Of a DNA stretch of 64,000 nt, positions 34,701 to 42,697 are shown in pieces. The notes beneath the pieces were generated by a model that was not told the DNA's origin, did no database searches, and worked only from the letters and a program-made list of their open reading frames with translations. Source of the DNA: Wenzhouxiangellaceae bacterium. GTDB lineage: Bacteria > Pseudomonadota > Gammaproteobacteria > Xanthomonadales > Wenzhouxiangellaceae. Within the stretch, counting starts at the first letter, position 1; each line of letters begins with the position of its first letter. The translations under genes were made by a program, and so were the position numbers. Location of the stretch: assembly GCA_028289455.1 (NCBI GenBank), contig JANQPN010000049.1, positions 48,101 through 112,100 of the forward strand. Direction: 5' to 3'.

Positions 34701-34976
34701 ATGACTGAAAAACCTAACAAGCCGACTCTTTTAAGGGTCACAAACTCACTGTGTGCTTTTGCATTGTTGGGCGGCATTCTGTATGTGCTGTTTGCTGGCT
34801 TAAATTTTGCAGTAATGAGTGTTTTGATACTTGCACTGGTAGGACTTACTGGACCGGTTGTAGCGGATGGTGAGGGACTGGTTGAGGTTGTGACAGGTGT
34901 TTTTGAGGCGATTGTGGAGGGTATCACTGCCGTTTTTTCAGCAATTGCTGATGGAATCAGTAACTTGTTTGGCTAG
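34701..34976 (+). CDS. Cassette-borne small membrane protein
   Basis: 91 residues: two close hydrophobic segments (SLCAFALLGGILYVLFAGL and AVMSVLILALVGLTGPVV), then an amphipathic, Val/Ile/Ala/Gly-rich tail with a near-repeat (EAIVEGITAVF / SAIADGISNLF). No family recognised. Its stop codon lies in the eroded attC remnant that follows. Confidence 0.55.
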   Translation: MTEKPNKPTLLRVTNSLCAFALLGGILYVLFAGLNFAVMSVLILALVGLTGPVVADGEGLVEVVTGVFEAIVEGITAVFSAIADGISNLFG

Positions 34977-35023
34977 GTAAAGACGGGCACCTTAAACGGT
35001 GCCGATTAATGTCAATGTAATGA
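34971..35023 (+). repeat. attC remnant (60-bp family, shortened)
   Basis: 53 bp matching the right two thirds of the 60-bp family: a perfect GGCACC-TTAAAC-GGTGCC apex, CGATTAATGTC arm and GTAATGA in the R' place. The left arm is missing or changed (starts GGCTAGG). Confidence 0.5.
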
Positions 35024-35108
35024 GTCGTCATAGTATTTTCTGGGCACGACTTACGTGTAATTTATTAACGTAATCAATGGTTATGTTGCTCAAAAGGATT
35101 GGGGTCCG

Positions 35109-35384
35109 ATGTCAAACGAAGATTTATCAAAACCAGTATCAATAATCCTACCTGTAGGCCATTTGATAATTGTCTGGGACATATTAGCTAATAAACTTGC
35201 GGGTGCTCCTGCAAACGAGATGTTCACGGCAGAAGAAAAAAGAGCCGTTTGGGCGTTACAAGATTTATGCGAGTATTTGCTCATCGAAAATGGGACAACT
35301 TCAAGGCCAGCTCCAGAATGGAGTGCTCTAATTCAAAGAGCTACGGAGTTTGTTAAAACTATCCCAGCAGAATTTCTCGATTGA
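35109..35384 (+). CDS. Cassette-borne protein of unknown function
   Basis: 91 residues, soluble and helical (HLIIVWDILANKLAGAPANEMFTAEEKRAVWALQDLCEYLL). No family recognised. A longer downstream frame overlaps its 3' end in another phase but probably starts later (35458), after a short attC-like site. Confidence 0.5.
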   Translation: MSNEDLSKPVSIILPVGHLIIVWDILANKLAGAPANEMFTAEEKRAVWALQDLCEYLLIENGTTSRPAPEWSALIQRATEFVKTIPAEFLD

Positions 35385-35402
35385 TGTTCTTGAGAATTCA
35401 CA

Positions 35403-35448
35403 ACATAACAAGCGACATCTGGGCATACCGCATGCAACAGTGTTATAT
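35403..35448 (+). repeat. Possible minimal attC site
   Basis: ACATAAC at 35403-35409 and GTTATAT at 35442-35448 are complementary except for one position; the span is only 46 bp. The inner sequence GGGCATACCGCATGC gives a short further pairing. It lies exactly between two genes, which supports a cassette border. Confidence 0.45.
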
Positions 35449-35457
35449 GGAATTCGA

Positions 35458-35847
35458 ATGAAAGGTGCTGAGCTAAACAAATTTATTGATGCCTGGATTC
35501 GATATCAAAAGCATTTAGGCCCAAAAGATATTGATCATCCGGATTGGTGGGCCGTTGATGGCCTATTGGAAATGACTTGGTACAAGCCGGAAACAGCTTG
35601 GATAGTCATTCGAGCTATTTTGGATCGGGATCAATCAGATGAAATTGTCCAGATTCTCTCAGCTGGAGCGTTGGAAGATTTATTGGCGCAGCATGGAGAG
35701 GATTTCATCGATAGAATCGAGTTTGAGGCTCAAAATAACCCGGATTTCGCCTTTCTGCTCGGCGGTGTTTGGCAAAATGAAATGTCGGACGAGTTGTATG
35801 CCCGGGTTCAAAGCGTTTGGGATCGTCGAGGATGGGAAGGTAACTAA
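35458..35847 (+). CDS. DUF6869-like protein
   Basis: 129 residues from ATG 35458. NKFIDAWIRYQ, WWAVDGLLEMTWYKPETAWIVI, the well-conserved SAGALEDLLAQHGEDFIDRIE and FLLGGVWQNEMSDELYARVQ fit the DUF6869 pattern. Function unknown; members are frequent as small orphan genes near toxin-immunity or cassette regions. The frame is open upstream to 35350, but that part would translate the attC-like site. Confidence 0.65.
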   Translation: MKGAELNKFIDAWIRYQKHLGPKDIDHPDWWAVDGLLEMTWYKPETAWIVIRAILDRDQSDEIVQILSAGALEDLLAQHGEDFIDRIEFEAQNNPDFAFLLGGVWQNEMSDELYARVQSVWDRRGWEGN

Positions 35848-35923
35848 GCTGAGGCTTGCAAGTGATTCATGCGGGTTCTGTAATTGGCCTGCCTAATTTC
35901 GATACTATGTCGTATGAGGGAAA

Positions 35924-36403
35924 ATGTTAGAGCAGAAGGTTCAAATCGAGTTTGCCAGATTATCGGATGCCGATGAAATCAGTCGGCTTTCTCGGGATGA
36001 AGTTGAGTATGGGTTGCGCTGGAATTACACAGCAGCGAGAATAACCGGCATTATCCGCAACAAATCTAAAAACGCTATTGTCGCCAGGCTTGATGGGGAT
36101 TTGGTTGGGTTCGGGATAATGACCTATCACCAGGATCAGGCTAATTTGGATCTTCTTGCGATTAAGAAAGAGTACCGTCGTAATAAAGTGGCTACAGAGT
36201 TAATGCTTTGGTTAGAAAAAGTCGCTTTAACAGCTGGTGTGTATAACGTGTTTGTGCAGTTAAGAAAAACAAATAGAGGCGCTTTTAAGTTGTATCAATC
36301 GCTTGGTTATCAAACACTGGAAAAATTACCTAAATATTATGGGCGAATTGAGGATGGAATCTTGATGGTAAAGTCATTTCGGCCAATGATAAATACTGAA
36401 TGA
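35924..36403 (+). CDS. GNAT-family N-acetyltransferase
   Basis: 159 residues. The acetyl-CoA-binding core is LDLLAIKKEYRRNKVATELMLWLE (R/Q-x-x-G/N-x-A type loop), with C-terminal FVQLRKTNRGAFKLYQSLGYQTLEKLPKYY, close to RimI-like enzymes. Substrate unknown. Cassette-borne GNAT genes can give aminoglycoside or toxin resistance, but nothing here proves that. A GTTAGAG box overlaps the start codon. Confidence 0.82.
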   Translation: MLEQKVQIEFARLSDADEISRLSRDEVEYGLRWNYTAARITGIIRNKSKNAIVARLDGDLVGFGIMTYHQDQANLDLLAIKKEYRRNKVATELMLWLEKVALTAGVYNVFVQLRKTNRGAFKLYQSLGYQTLEKLPKYYGRIEDGILMVKSFRPMINTE

Positions 36404-36500
36404 TCTGATAAATGCTGTGCTAATTGTGGCTTAAGGGTATTTCTATTGGGAGAGCACTAATTTCGAAATATTTGAATCAGAGAACATTGAATACACACAG

Positions 36501-36851
36501 TTGGATAACAAAACTGGCTACAAGTTGCATCGGGAGTGGCTTGAAATATTTGCAGGCAGCTTGAAGGATTCAAAGGGCAATATCAGGGTAGGAAGATGTA
36601 ATTGGGAAGTGTTCTATAACGGATTGCTTCCCTCAATCTCAGGAGATGAAGCACTAGGCTTATACTTTGATAAGGAAATAGAAGATTACTTTGTCATCTA
36701 TGACAATGGGGAAACTGTGTTTGAGTGCCGTTCCAGGCACTGGCCGGACTTTTCTGGAATGGAATTCATGGTATTGCCTAAAAGCCGGTCCTGGTCAATG
36801 GTGTTTTCTCATGAATGGACCTTTCACTTTATTCAACCAAATGTCCAATAA
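36501..36851 (+). CDS. Cassette-region protein of unknown function
   Basis: 116 residues from TTG 36501; no ATG is available and the frame stays open upstream to 36435, so the start is uncertain. Aromatic-rich (NWEVFYNGLLP, YFDKEIEDYFVIYDNGETVFECRSRHWPDF, SHEWTFHFIQ). No family recognised. AT-rich like its neighbours. Confidence 0.4.
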   Translation: MDNKTGYKLHREWLEIFAGSLKDSKGNIRVGRCNWEVFYNGLLPSISGDEALGLYFDKEIEDYFVIYDNGETVFECRSRHWPDFSGMEFMVLPKSRSWSMVFSHEWTFHFIQPNVQ

Positions 36852-36890
36852 GGTGGCATTTCAGAGAATGTGTGTGATAGAGAATGCAAA

Positions 36891-37301
36891 ATGTACCCAT
36901 TCCTTCTGGAAGTAAGCAACTCAACTGGTCTTTACCAGCTTAAAGACGGCAGGTATCAGACGATCAAAGATGGCGAGCCTGATCCAATGATGATTGGCCA
37001 CGGGTACATCCTTGTGACCACCGATATGGCTGAAAAACTTCAAGCGATAGGAGTTGAGAATATCAGCTTTGAGCCTGCTGTAATCTGGGACAGGCAGTAT
37101 GATATCGAGTATTCAAATTATCAGTTGATGTCTGTACACCGGCATTTTGATCATAGTCATTTCCCGGATGTTGATTTGGACGGAAAGTGTTTTCTGGTGA
37201 TGGATAATCATCACCTTTTTGCTACCCCAGAGCTGAAACAGACATTGGAAACTGCTGGTTTTGGTTTCGAATTCTCGGAAGGGCTTAGTCGGTTTGCGTG
37301 A
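36891..37301 (+). CDS. Cassette-region protein of unknown function, weakly immunity-protein-like
   Basis: 136 residues from ATG 36891 (GTG 36870 also in frame). The layout, with GHGYILVTTDMAEKLQAIGVENISFEPAVIWD in the middle and a FLVMDNHHLFATPELKQTLETAGFGFEF ending, is reminiscent of Imm11/DUF1629-type immunity proteins, but the match is weak. No toxin next to it. Confidence 0.4.
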   Translation: MYPFLLEVSNSTGLYQLKDGRYQTIKDGEPDPMMIGHGYILVTTDMAEKLQAIGVENISFEPAVIWDRQYDIEYSNYQLMSVHRHFDHSHFPDVDLDGKCFLVMDNHHLFATPELKQTLETAGFGFEFSEGLSRFA

Positions 37302-37419
37302 TAGTATTAAACGATGACAGATACGGCGATTAAGTATGGGCAGGCATAATTTAGTTCTGTTTAGTCGATACATCAACATCTCTCTTTGGGCTCCAAAACA
37401 TTACAAAACACGGTGTTAT

Positions 37420-37812
37420 ATGGCTTTTTTCTCTCGTGCGCTTTTGATTCCTGTTTTTGCTCTCTTGGCTTCCTGTAATCAGAGCAATACAGAAACACTA
37501 TGCCAAACATGGGAATATGCTTTGTTGACCATGTCGATCACAACTCAAATTGAGGATCACACAGCAAAAGGAATTCACTCGCAGGTCTTATGGCACGGAC
37601 CTGAAAGTTATGGTTTTTGGGAGAATGGGGAACGATTGGCAGGATCTATTCAATCGAATCTGAATGAGTTTCTCAAGATAGATTCAATAAGTGGTCCGAA
37701 AATGCTCAATTCGCTTGGCTCTTTGGGCTGGGAAGCGTACGGGGTTAACCATATTAACCAATCTGTAGAATCTCAATCTGAAGCGTGGTATCTAAAACGA
37801 TGCTCTGATTAA
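37420..37812 (+). CDS. Small lipoprotein of unknown function
   Basis: 130 residues; signal peptide MAFFSRALLIPVFALLASC with lipobox LASC. The mature part starts CNQSNTETLCQTWEYALLTM. ATG 37420 overlaps a GTTATAT box (37415-37421) that may be a cassette core site; ORF extension upstream to 37336 is not needed. Probably the last cassette of the array. No family recognised. Confidence 0.5.
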   Translation: MAFFSRALLIPVFALLASCNQSNTETLCQTWEYALLTMSITTQIEDHTAKGIHSQVLWHGPESYGFWENGERLAGSIQSNLNEFLKIDSISGPKMLNSLGSLGWEAYGVNHINQSVESQSEAWYLKRCSD

Positions 37813-37919
37813 ACTTGTTAATGATAAGACTGATCTTGGAAAGGCATGATTCAGTATCATAAACAGCTCAGCTCAAGCATCCTTGAATATTGCGTAAACT
37901 TACAGGCTTCCTTGACTCC

Positions 37920-39122
37920 ATGAAAACTTTGTCCCAATTGAACCATTTATCGCTTTTGGCTGTTTTGATGCTCAGCGGCTCACTTTGCCTGGCATCCGAG
38001 CAACCTCTGCGTGTCGCCACGTTTAACGTCAGCATCGAAGCAACCAACTACATACCCCGAGACCAGGTAGCCAATGACCCTTCAGAAGCTAAAGTGGTTA
38101 AGGAATTGCTTGCAGGCGGGGAACACCAGCAAATCAAGAACATTGCTGAAATCATCCAAAGAACCCGGCCGGATATCCTGCTGCTGAATGAGTTCGACTA
38201 CATCCCGGACCCGAAGCAGGGCATTGAGCTATTCATCAGAAACTATTTAGCGGTATCTCAGAACGATCAAAAAGCCATTGAATACCCGTACTACTACATC
38301 GCGCCTTCCAACACCGGATTGGCCAGCCCCTATGATCTGGACAACAATGGTGAAAAAACCGGCCTGGGTGGTGATGCCTATGGCTTTGGCATGTATCCGG
38401 GCCACTATGCAATGGCGCTGCTGTCGCGTTACCCCATCAAAGTCGATCAGGTCAGAAGCCTGCAAACGTTTCTATGGAAGGACATGCCTGGGGCCCTGCA
38501 ACCCATCAATGAAGACGGTACGCCATGGTTTTCCTCCGAAGAATGGGAACATGTCAGGTTGTCTTCCAAATCACACTGGGACATTCCGGTTGAGACGGAT
38601 GCCGGCGTGGTTCATATCATTGCGGCACATCCCACACCACCGAGCTTTGATGGCCCCGAAGACCGAAACGGCAAACGCAATCATGACGAAATCCGTTTGA
38701 TCAGCGACTATCTCGCTGATGAGCAGTACATCTACAGTGATGATGGCGCCAAAGACGGGCTAAGCAGCGGCTCCCGGTTCGTCATTCTGGGCGATCTTAA
38801 TTCATCACCCAATGAAGGCGATTCGATCAGCAGTGCCATCAATAATTTACTGAATCATTCACTGGTGAACTCGAGCTGCATACCCACATCAGAAGCAGGT
38901 AGGCTCAACCGGCCGGAGAGTGCTTTTTCAGCTGAGCATACTGCATCCTGGGGCATACGGGTTGATTATGCTGTGCCTTCAAAAGCCGGGCTTGGCGTAA
39001 ATGGTTGCGGTATGTTCTGGCCTGCGCCTGATGATCCGCTGCATGCACTCATCGAAACGCGTACGGCCTCGTCCGACCATCGTATGGTGTGGGTGGACGT
39101 ATCGCTTGAGCCGAATAGATAG
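37920..39122 (+). CDS. Secreted endonuclease/exonuclease/phosphatase-family protein
   Basis: 400 residues from ATG 37920 with a signal peptide (LSLLAVLMLSGSLCLASE). The EEP fold is recognisable from LRVATFNVS near the mature N-terminus, DILLLNEFDY (catalytic Glu), FVILGDLNSSPNEGDS (Asp/Asn pair) and C-terminal ASSDHRMVWVDV (catalytic DH). Likely a periplasmic or extracellular phosphodiesterase. Base composition returns to the chromosomal norm here, so it marks the right flank of the cassette array. Confidence 0.88.
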   Translation: MKTLSQLNHLSLLAVLMLSGSLCLASEQPLRVATFNVSIEATNYIPRDQVANDPSEAKVVKELLAGGEHQQIKNIAEIIQRTRPDILLLNEFDYIPDPKQGIELFIRNYLAVSQNDQKAIEYPYYYIAPSNTGLASPYDLDNNGEKTGLGGDAYGFGMYPGHYAMALLSRYPIKVDQVRSLQTFLWKDMPGALQPINEDGTPWFSSEEWEHVRLSSKSHWDIPVETDAGVVHIIAAHPTPPSFDGPEDRNGKRNHDEIRLISDYLADEQYIYSDDGAKDGLSSGSRFVILGDLNSSPNEGDSISSAINNLLNHSLVNSSCIPTSEAGRLNRPESAFSAEHTASWGIRVDYAVPSKAGLGVNGCGMFWPAPDDPLHALIETRTASSDHRMVWVDVSLEPNR

Positions 39123-39142
39123 GGAAAGAAAGTTAATCCGTT

Positions 39143-39694
39143 ATGAAAAGTTATCTCACCATAGTATTGCTATTACTCGTAACTGCTTGCTCATCCACTT
39201 CATCAGTAAAAGAAGAGCAGGAAGCGCTTCAGGCATCAGAAGTCGAGACGGTACAGATCGAAGAGGACAAGCAGGCAATACTGGAATATGGCTTATGGTC
39301 GGGCAAGATTGATTATAAATCCACGCAGCAGTTACTGGATGTTCCCACGGAAGGGGAATACGACATACTGGTATTTGCCTGCACCGAAGTGCCCGACTTT
39401 TTCCTGAAGTTTGGTGATCAAAACTACCAGAGAATCTATACGGATTATCAGGTCGAGCAGGATTCTGGCAGCACCATTCTCACGAAGTCCATAAAAGGCT
39501 CGGGCTGGGTTGAGTCACAATCGTGGATAGTGGTATCCATTGATGAAGACAATGCTTATATCCAATGGAGCCGTGCGGTCAGTAATGTTAATGATCCAAA
39601 AGAGGAACCGCTACGGGCATTTGGCCAATTAGGTCATGGCAATATACAAAGGCAAGCTGAAGAATGCCCGGAAATTGAGTTGACTGAGAGTTAA
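39143..39694 (+). CDS. Lipoprotein of unknown function
   Basis: 183 residues; signal peptide MKSYLTIVLLLLVTAC with lipobox VTAC followed by SSTSSVKEEQ. The mature domain has no recognised family (EYDILVFACTEVPDFFLKFGDQNYQRIY). It follows the EEP-family gene by 20 bases and may be co-transcribed; a terminator lies after it. Confidence 0.6.
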   Translation: MKSYLTIVLLLLVTACSSTSSVKEEQEALQASEVETVQIEEDKQAILEYGLWSGKIDYKSTQQLLDVPTEGEYDILVFACTEVPDFFLKFGDQNYQRIYTDYQVEQDSGSTILTKSIKGSGWVESQSWIVVSIDEDNAYIQWSRAVSNVNDPKEEPLRAFGQLGHGNIQRQAEECPEIELTES

Positions 39695-39729
39695 TTCCTA
39701 AAAGCATTCATCATAGTTTTCATAAAAAA

Positions 39730-39754
39730 CCGGGCTAAGCAGTGCTTAGCCCGG
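39730..39754. terminator. Bidirectional intrinsic terminator
   Basis: Perfect 11-bp stem (CCGGGCTAAGC / GCTTAGCCCGG) with an AGT loop between convergent genes. On the - strand it is followed by TTTTTT (complement of 39724-39729), the canonical form; the + strand side lacks a long T run. Confidence 0.88.
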
Positions 39755-39778
39755 CTGTCAGCTAACTCAACTTAGCGA

Positions 39779-40666
39779 TTACTTATCACCATACAAGCGG
39801 ATGCCGTATGAGTAATTAGCTGAATCCACGCTGGATACATTCCCGCGAACGCCAAAGATTATTCTGGTTTCTTCTTTCTTGAAGAAATCTTTGGCCTGTC
39901 TGTCGGTTAAGCCATAGACATCTCTCAAAACACGCTGGCTGATCAACCCGCCGGTACAATCCCGGCCAAGCCTGGGAGCGTTGAATTCAAAATCGCCGGC
40001 TTCCAGGTTCCGGAATTGAAAGTACGTACTCAGACCTGCTGCTCCATTAACAAACAACTGCCCGTTAAAAGGCAGGCCAGTATTGGGATCGGTCAGGCCG
40101 ATAAGAACATCATTTTCAATCTGGAAAGTCGGGTTAACCGTCATGGATGCGAATTCAGATCCACCGGTGGTATTGATCCAGTTCCAGCTGGAAAACATGG
40201 TAACGGTAAAGCAGATCAGTGATTTGGTTGATCTTTTAGGCAGTACAAACCTGGCGACTTCTGCTTCATCAACGTTGGTGTTTTGTGAAAGATCAACAGG
40301 CAGCTCAACACAGGCGCCCGGGTCGGCCGGATCAACAGCACTGCAGTCTGCCTGCAGGCTGACATTTTCGGTTTGTTTAACGCCCAGGAAAATGACATTT
40401 TTACCAAAAGACTCCACATCACCTACACCATCTTCTGTTGGTGCCGGGGCAGCCGGTGCAGGACCGGGTGCAACACTGAAACCTGGTGCTACAGATGCAC
40501 CTGCACTGGGAGAGTTGCGTATAAAAGCATTGATGCGCTGAATCATATCAGCGTCATGTTGTTCTTTAATGATTTGTGCTTCAGCAGCAAACTCTGGTGG
40601 CACCGCATAGGCGGTGGTTACTGCGCAAAGGGATAAAATGCCGGTAATTGCTCTGGATAATTGCAT
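39779..40666 (-). CDS. Secreted protein of unknown function
   Basis: 295 residues from ATG at 40666, which has GGAGAAGAG upstream (a longer open frame starts at 40768). Signal peptide MQLSRAITGILSLCAVTTAYA; then a Pro/Ala/Gly-rich linker (PGFSVAPGPAPAAPAPTEDG) and a beta-rich domain. No family recognised. Terminator 39730-39754 ends its transcript. Confidence 0.6.
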   Translation of the reverse strand: MQLSRAITGILSLCAVTTAYAVPPEFAAEAQIIKEQHDADMIQRINAFIRNSPSAGASVAPGFSVAPGPAPAAPAPTEDGVGDVESFGKNVIFLGVKQTENVSLQADCSAVDPADPGACVELPVDLSQNTNVDEAEVARFVLPKRSTKSLICFTVTMFSSWNWINTTGGSEFASMTVNPTFQIENDVLIGLTDPNTGLPFNGQLFVNGAAGLSTYFQFRNLEAGDFEFNAPRLGRDCTGGLISQRVLRDVYGLTDRQAKDFFKKEETRIIFGVRGNVSSVDSANYSYGIRLYGDK

Positions 40667-40907
40667 GACTCTTCTCCGTATTATTATTTGAGTTGAAAAG
40701 CGCTGGTTGCTGTGCATGAGCTGGCATGGTGATTCTGGTTGTTGCCAAAACATGCATAGGAAAAGCACTGTCCATGCTAAACCTACGAGGGAACTGGTGG
40801 TGTAGGAAAAAACCTCGACAGAGTGTAGGGATTCTCAGCGTAGAGGCCGGTGGGGCATTAATTGATCAACTAAAGTATTAAGTAGGCTGCTTGTTTCAGC
40901 CTGAGTA

Positions 40908-41585
40908 CTAATCCCCACCACCCAGAAACCTTCTGGTCTGCCCAATGGTATTAACAATGCCGTGGCTGAAAATCAGTGGAAGAATATTATTCCGCCCGAA
41001 CCAGATATATAAAAGCCCCAGCGCCAGACCAATAATGCCGGTCTGTAAGGCACCGTTGAGGCCTTGATAGTAATAATGACGGTAGCCAAAAAACACGGCA
41101 GAAAAAACCACTGCGCCAATATCAGCAGCCAAGCCACCGCCAAGTACCGCACCGGCCCGGTTGATAATAAACGCGCGAAACAGCAGCTCTTCAAAAAAGG
41201 AGCCGTGTGTCCAAACCAATACAAGCATGCCGATATAGGCACCGAGATTGCCTTCCACATGGCTGAAACGGCCACTGGTTTGAATGGGTTCATGGTTGAT
41301 CAGCCATTGGCTTAAGCTGGCGGCTGCAACAATGGCCGCGAAAGTCAGTGCTGTCAGTCCAATGGTCTTTAGAATATTTTCCGGTCGTCGAAACCCCAAT
41401 GCATGCCAGCTCAACCCACGGCAGCGGAGCAGCCAGGTGCCCAGAAGCATCGCTGATAAGGTGGAAACCGGACCGGCATATAACTGGCTATAGGGCAGTA
41501 CGCTCTGCTTGATCACTACCAGAGCAATCATAATGATTAACAGATCGGCCAGTGCACCTCTGTTAAAACCAGTTTTCTTTTCCAT
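40908..41585 (-). CDS. CPBP-family intramembrane metalloprotease
   Basis: 225 residues, about six to seven membrane helices. CPBP (Abi/Rce1) motifs: FFEELLFRAF (EExxxR), SAVFFGYRHYY (FxxxH) and FSHGIVNT (HxxxN). Role unknown; bacterial CPBP proteases process membrane or bacteriocin-related substrates. A second, unrelated CPBP gene lies divergently at 41855. Confidence 0.85.
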   Translation of the reverse strand: MEKKTGFNRGALADLLIIMIALVVIKQSVLPYSQLYAGPVSTLSAMLLGTWLLRCRGLSWHALGFRRPENILKTIGLTALTFAAIVAAASLSQWLINHEPIQTSGRFSHVEGNLGAYIGMLVLVWTHGSFFEELLFRAFIINRAGAVLGGGLAADIGAVVFSAVFFGYRHYYYQGLNGALQTGIIGLALGLLYIWFGRNNILPLIFSHGIVNTIGQTRRFLGGGD

Positions 41586-41854
41586 AGTAGTTCCTGTCAG
41601 CTGTGGTGATGGGGCTGCCGCATCTCAATAAATTTGTAGCTTTATATACGGGAACATGAAGATTTGTTACAAAAAGGGTGCTATAGAGGAATCACCCAAA
41701 ACGCAGCAGCATTGATGGCATGGCTGAGTGGGGCATATCTGATACGAGGCCGTGAAATGTTCAGATAAAGAGGGTAATATCCCCAGGCTGACCTGGCAGT
41801 GAAAGGGCTGAATCCAGGAATAACCTGACTGGTAGTTTTAATCATTCAATTCAC

Positions 41855-42697
41855 ATGGATAGAGAATTTCCGATAAAAGGCAGGTATGTCGTTGTCATCT
41901 GGCTGATCCCGTTCTTTTACTTGCCGGGGCTCAGTTATATTTATCGTCTGATTGAATTTGGGGCTGAACCATACTGGTTCGATATTGCTTACTTTTACTA
42001 TAGTGAAACGCTGTTTGCGGCTTTGCTATTTAGCCTGTTTGCACTGCATAAAATAGATCCGCGATTAATGCTTTCACCTGTCAGTAAGCAAGAATATCTA
42101 CCAGCTATAAAGTTGACAGCATTTATCTACATTTTTTCTATAGCCACCGCTTTTGCACTTTTTTATCCGCTGTCGTTTGTATTGCCGGAGTTTGTGAAAT
42201 ACTGGTTCATAGAGCTGCCGTCAATCATTTACTGGTCACAGGGTAGCTATCCCATTGTTCCCAACATACTGAGCTTTATTTCATTGGTAGTGCTGGCGCC
42301 AGTACTGGAGGAATTTGCATTTCGCGGTGTGCTGCTGCATCGCTGGACAGCCAAGTGGGGTATGAATCCGGCCATATTGACTTCATCTATCCTGTTCGGT
42401 GTGGTTCATTCCGATCCTATTGGCGCTTTTGCCTTCGGTGTAGCCATGTGTGTGCTGTATCTGCGGACCCAGTCGCTGATTGTACCGATTGTCTGCCATG
42501 CACTGAACAATCTTGTGGCCTGGTTGTTTGAAGCTGGCAGTAAGGTTGTTAAAGGACCGGATTACACGTACACGCTGGAAGATTTTCATTCTGAGTGGTG
42601 GATGGGAGTGGCCTGCGGGATCATTTGCATAGCGTGGGCCTGGGTGTACATAAATGGTAAAAGAAGCAATAGAGTATGGGCTCTGCCGAAGATCTGA
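41855..42697 (+). CDS. CPBP-family intramembrane metalloprotease (second)
   Basis: 280 residues with about eight helices. Motifs: VLEEFAFRGVLLHRW (EExxxR), SSILFGVVHSDPIGAFAFG (FxxxH) and IVCHALNNLVAWLFE (HxxxN), close to the JDVT-CTERM-type and general CAAX-like proteases. The two neighbouring CPBP genes share only the motif framework and look like independent members rather than a recent duplication. Confidence 0.87.
   Translation: MDREFPIKGRYVVVIWLIPFFYLPGLSYIYRLIEFGAEPYWFDIAYFYYSETLFAALLFSLFALHKIDPRLMLSPVSKQEYLPAIKLTAFIYIFSIATAFALFYPLSFVLPEFVKYWFIELPSIIYWSQGSYPIVPNILSFISLVVLAPVLEEFAFRGVLLHRWTAKWGMNPAILTSSILFGVVHSDPIGAFAFGVAMCVLYLRTQSLIVPIVCHALNNLVAWLFEAGSKVVKGPDYTYTLEDFHSEWWMGVACGIICIAWAWVYINGKRSNRVWALPKI

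Larger units (their letters stand above)
25863..37812. mobile_element. Integron gene-cassette array without integrase (CALIN)
   Basis: About 12 kb of short, mostly AT-rich genes, all on the + strand, most alone between short repeats. At least five repeats have the full attC layout (RYYYAAC-like R'' box right at the stop codon, inverted-repeat core, GTTRRRY-like R' box), and several more are eroded. attC orientation agrees with gene orientation. The flanks are ordinary chromosomal genes (mmsA; a secreted phosphodiesterase-type enzyme). No tyrosine recombinase is seen in the window. The right border is approximate, and some cassettes lack a recognisable site. Confidence 0.85.

Noticed and set aside
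35350..35457. N-terminal extension of the DUF6869-like frame
   Set aside because: It would translate the preceding gene's 3' end and the attC-like site; the family similarity starts after ATG 35458.
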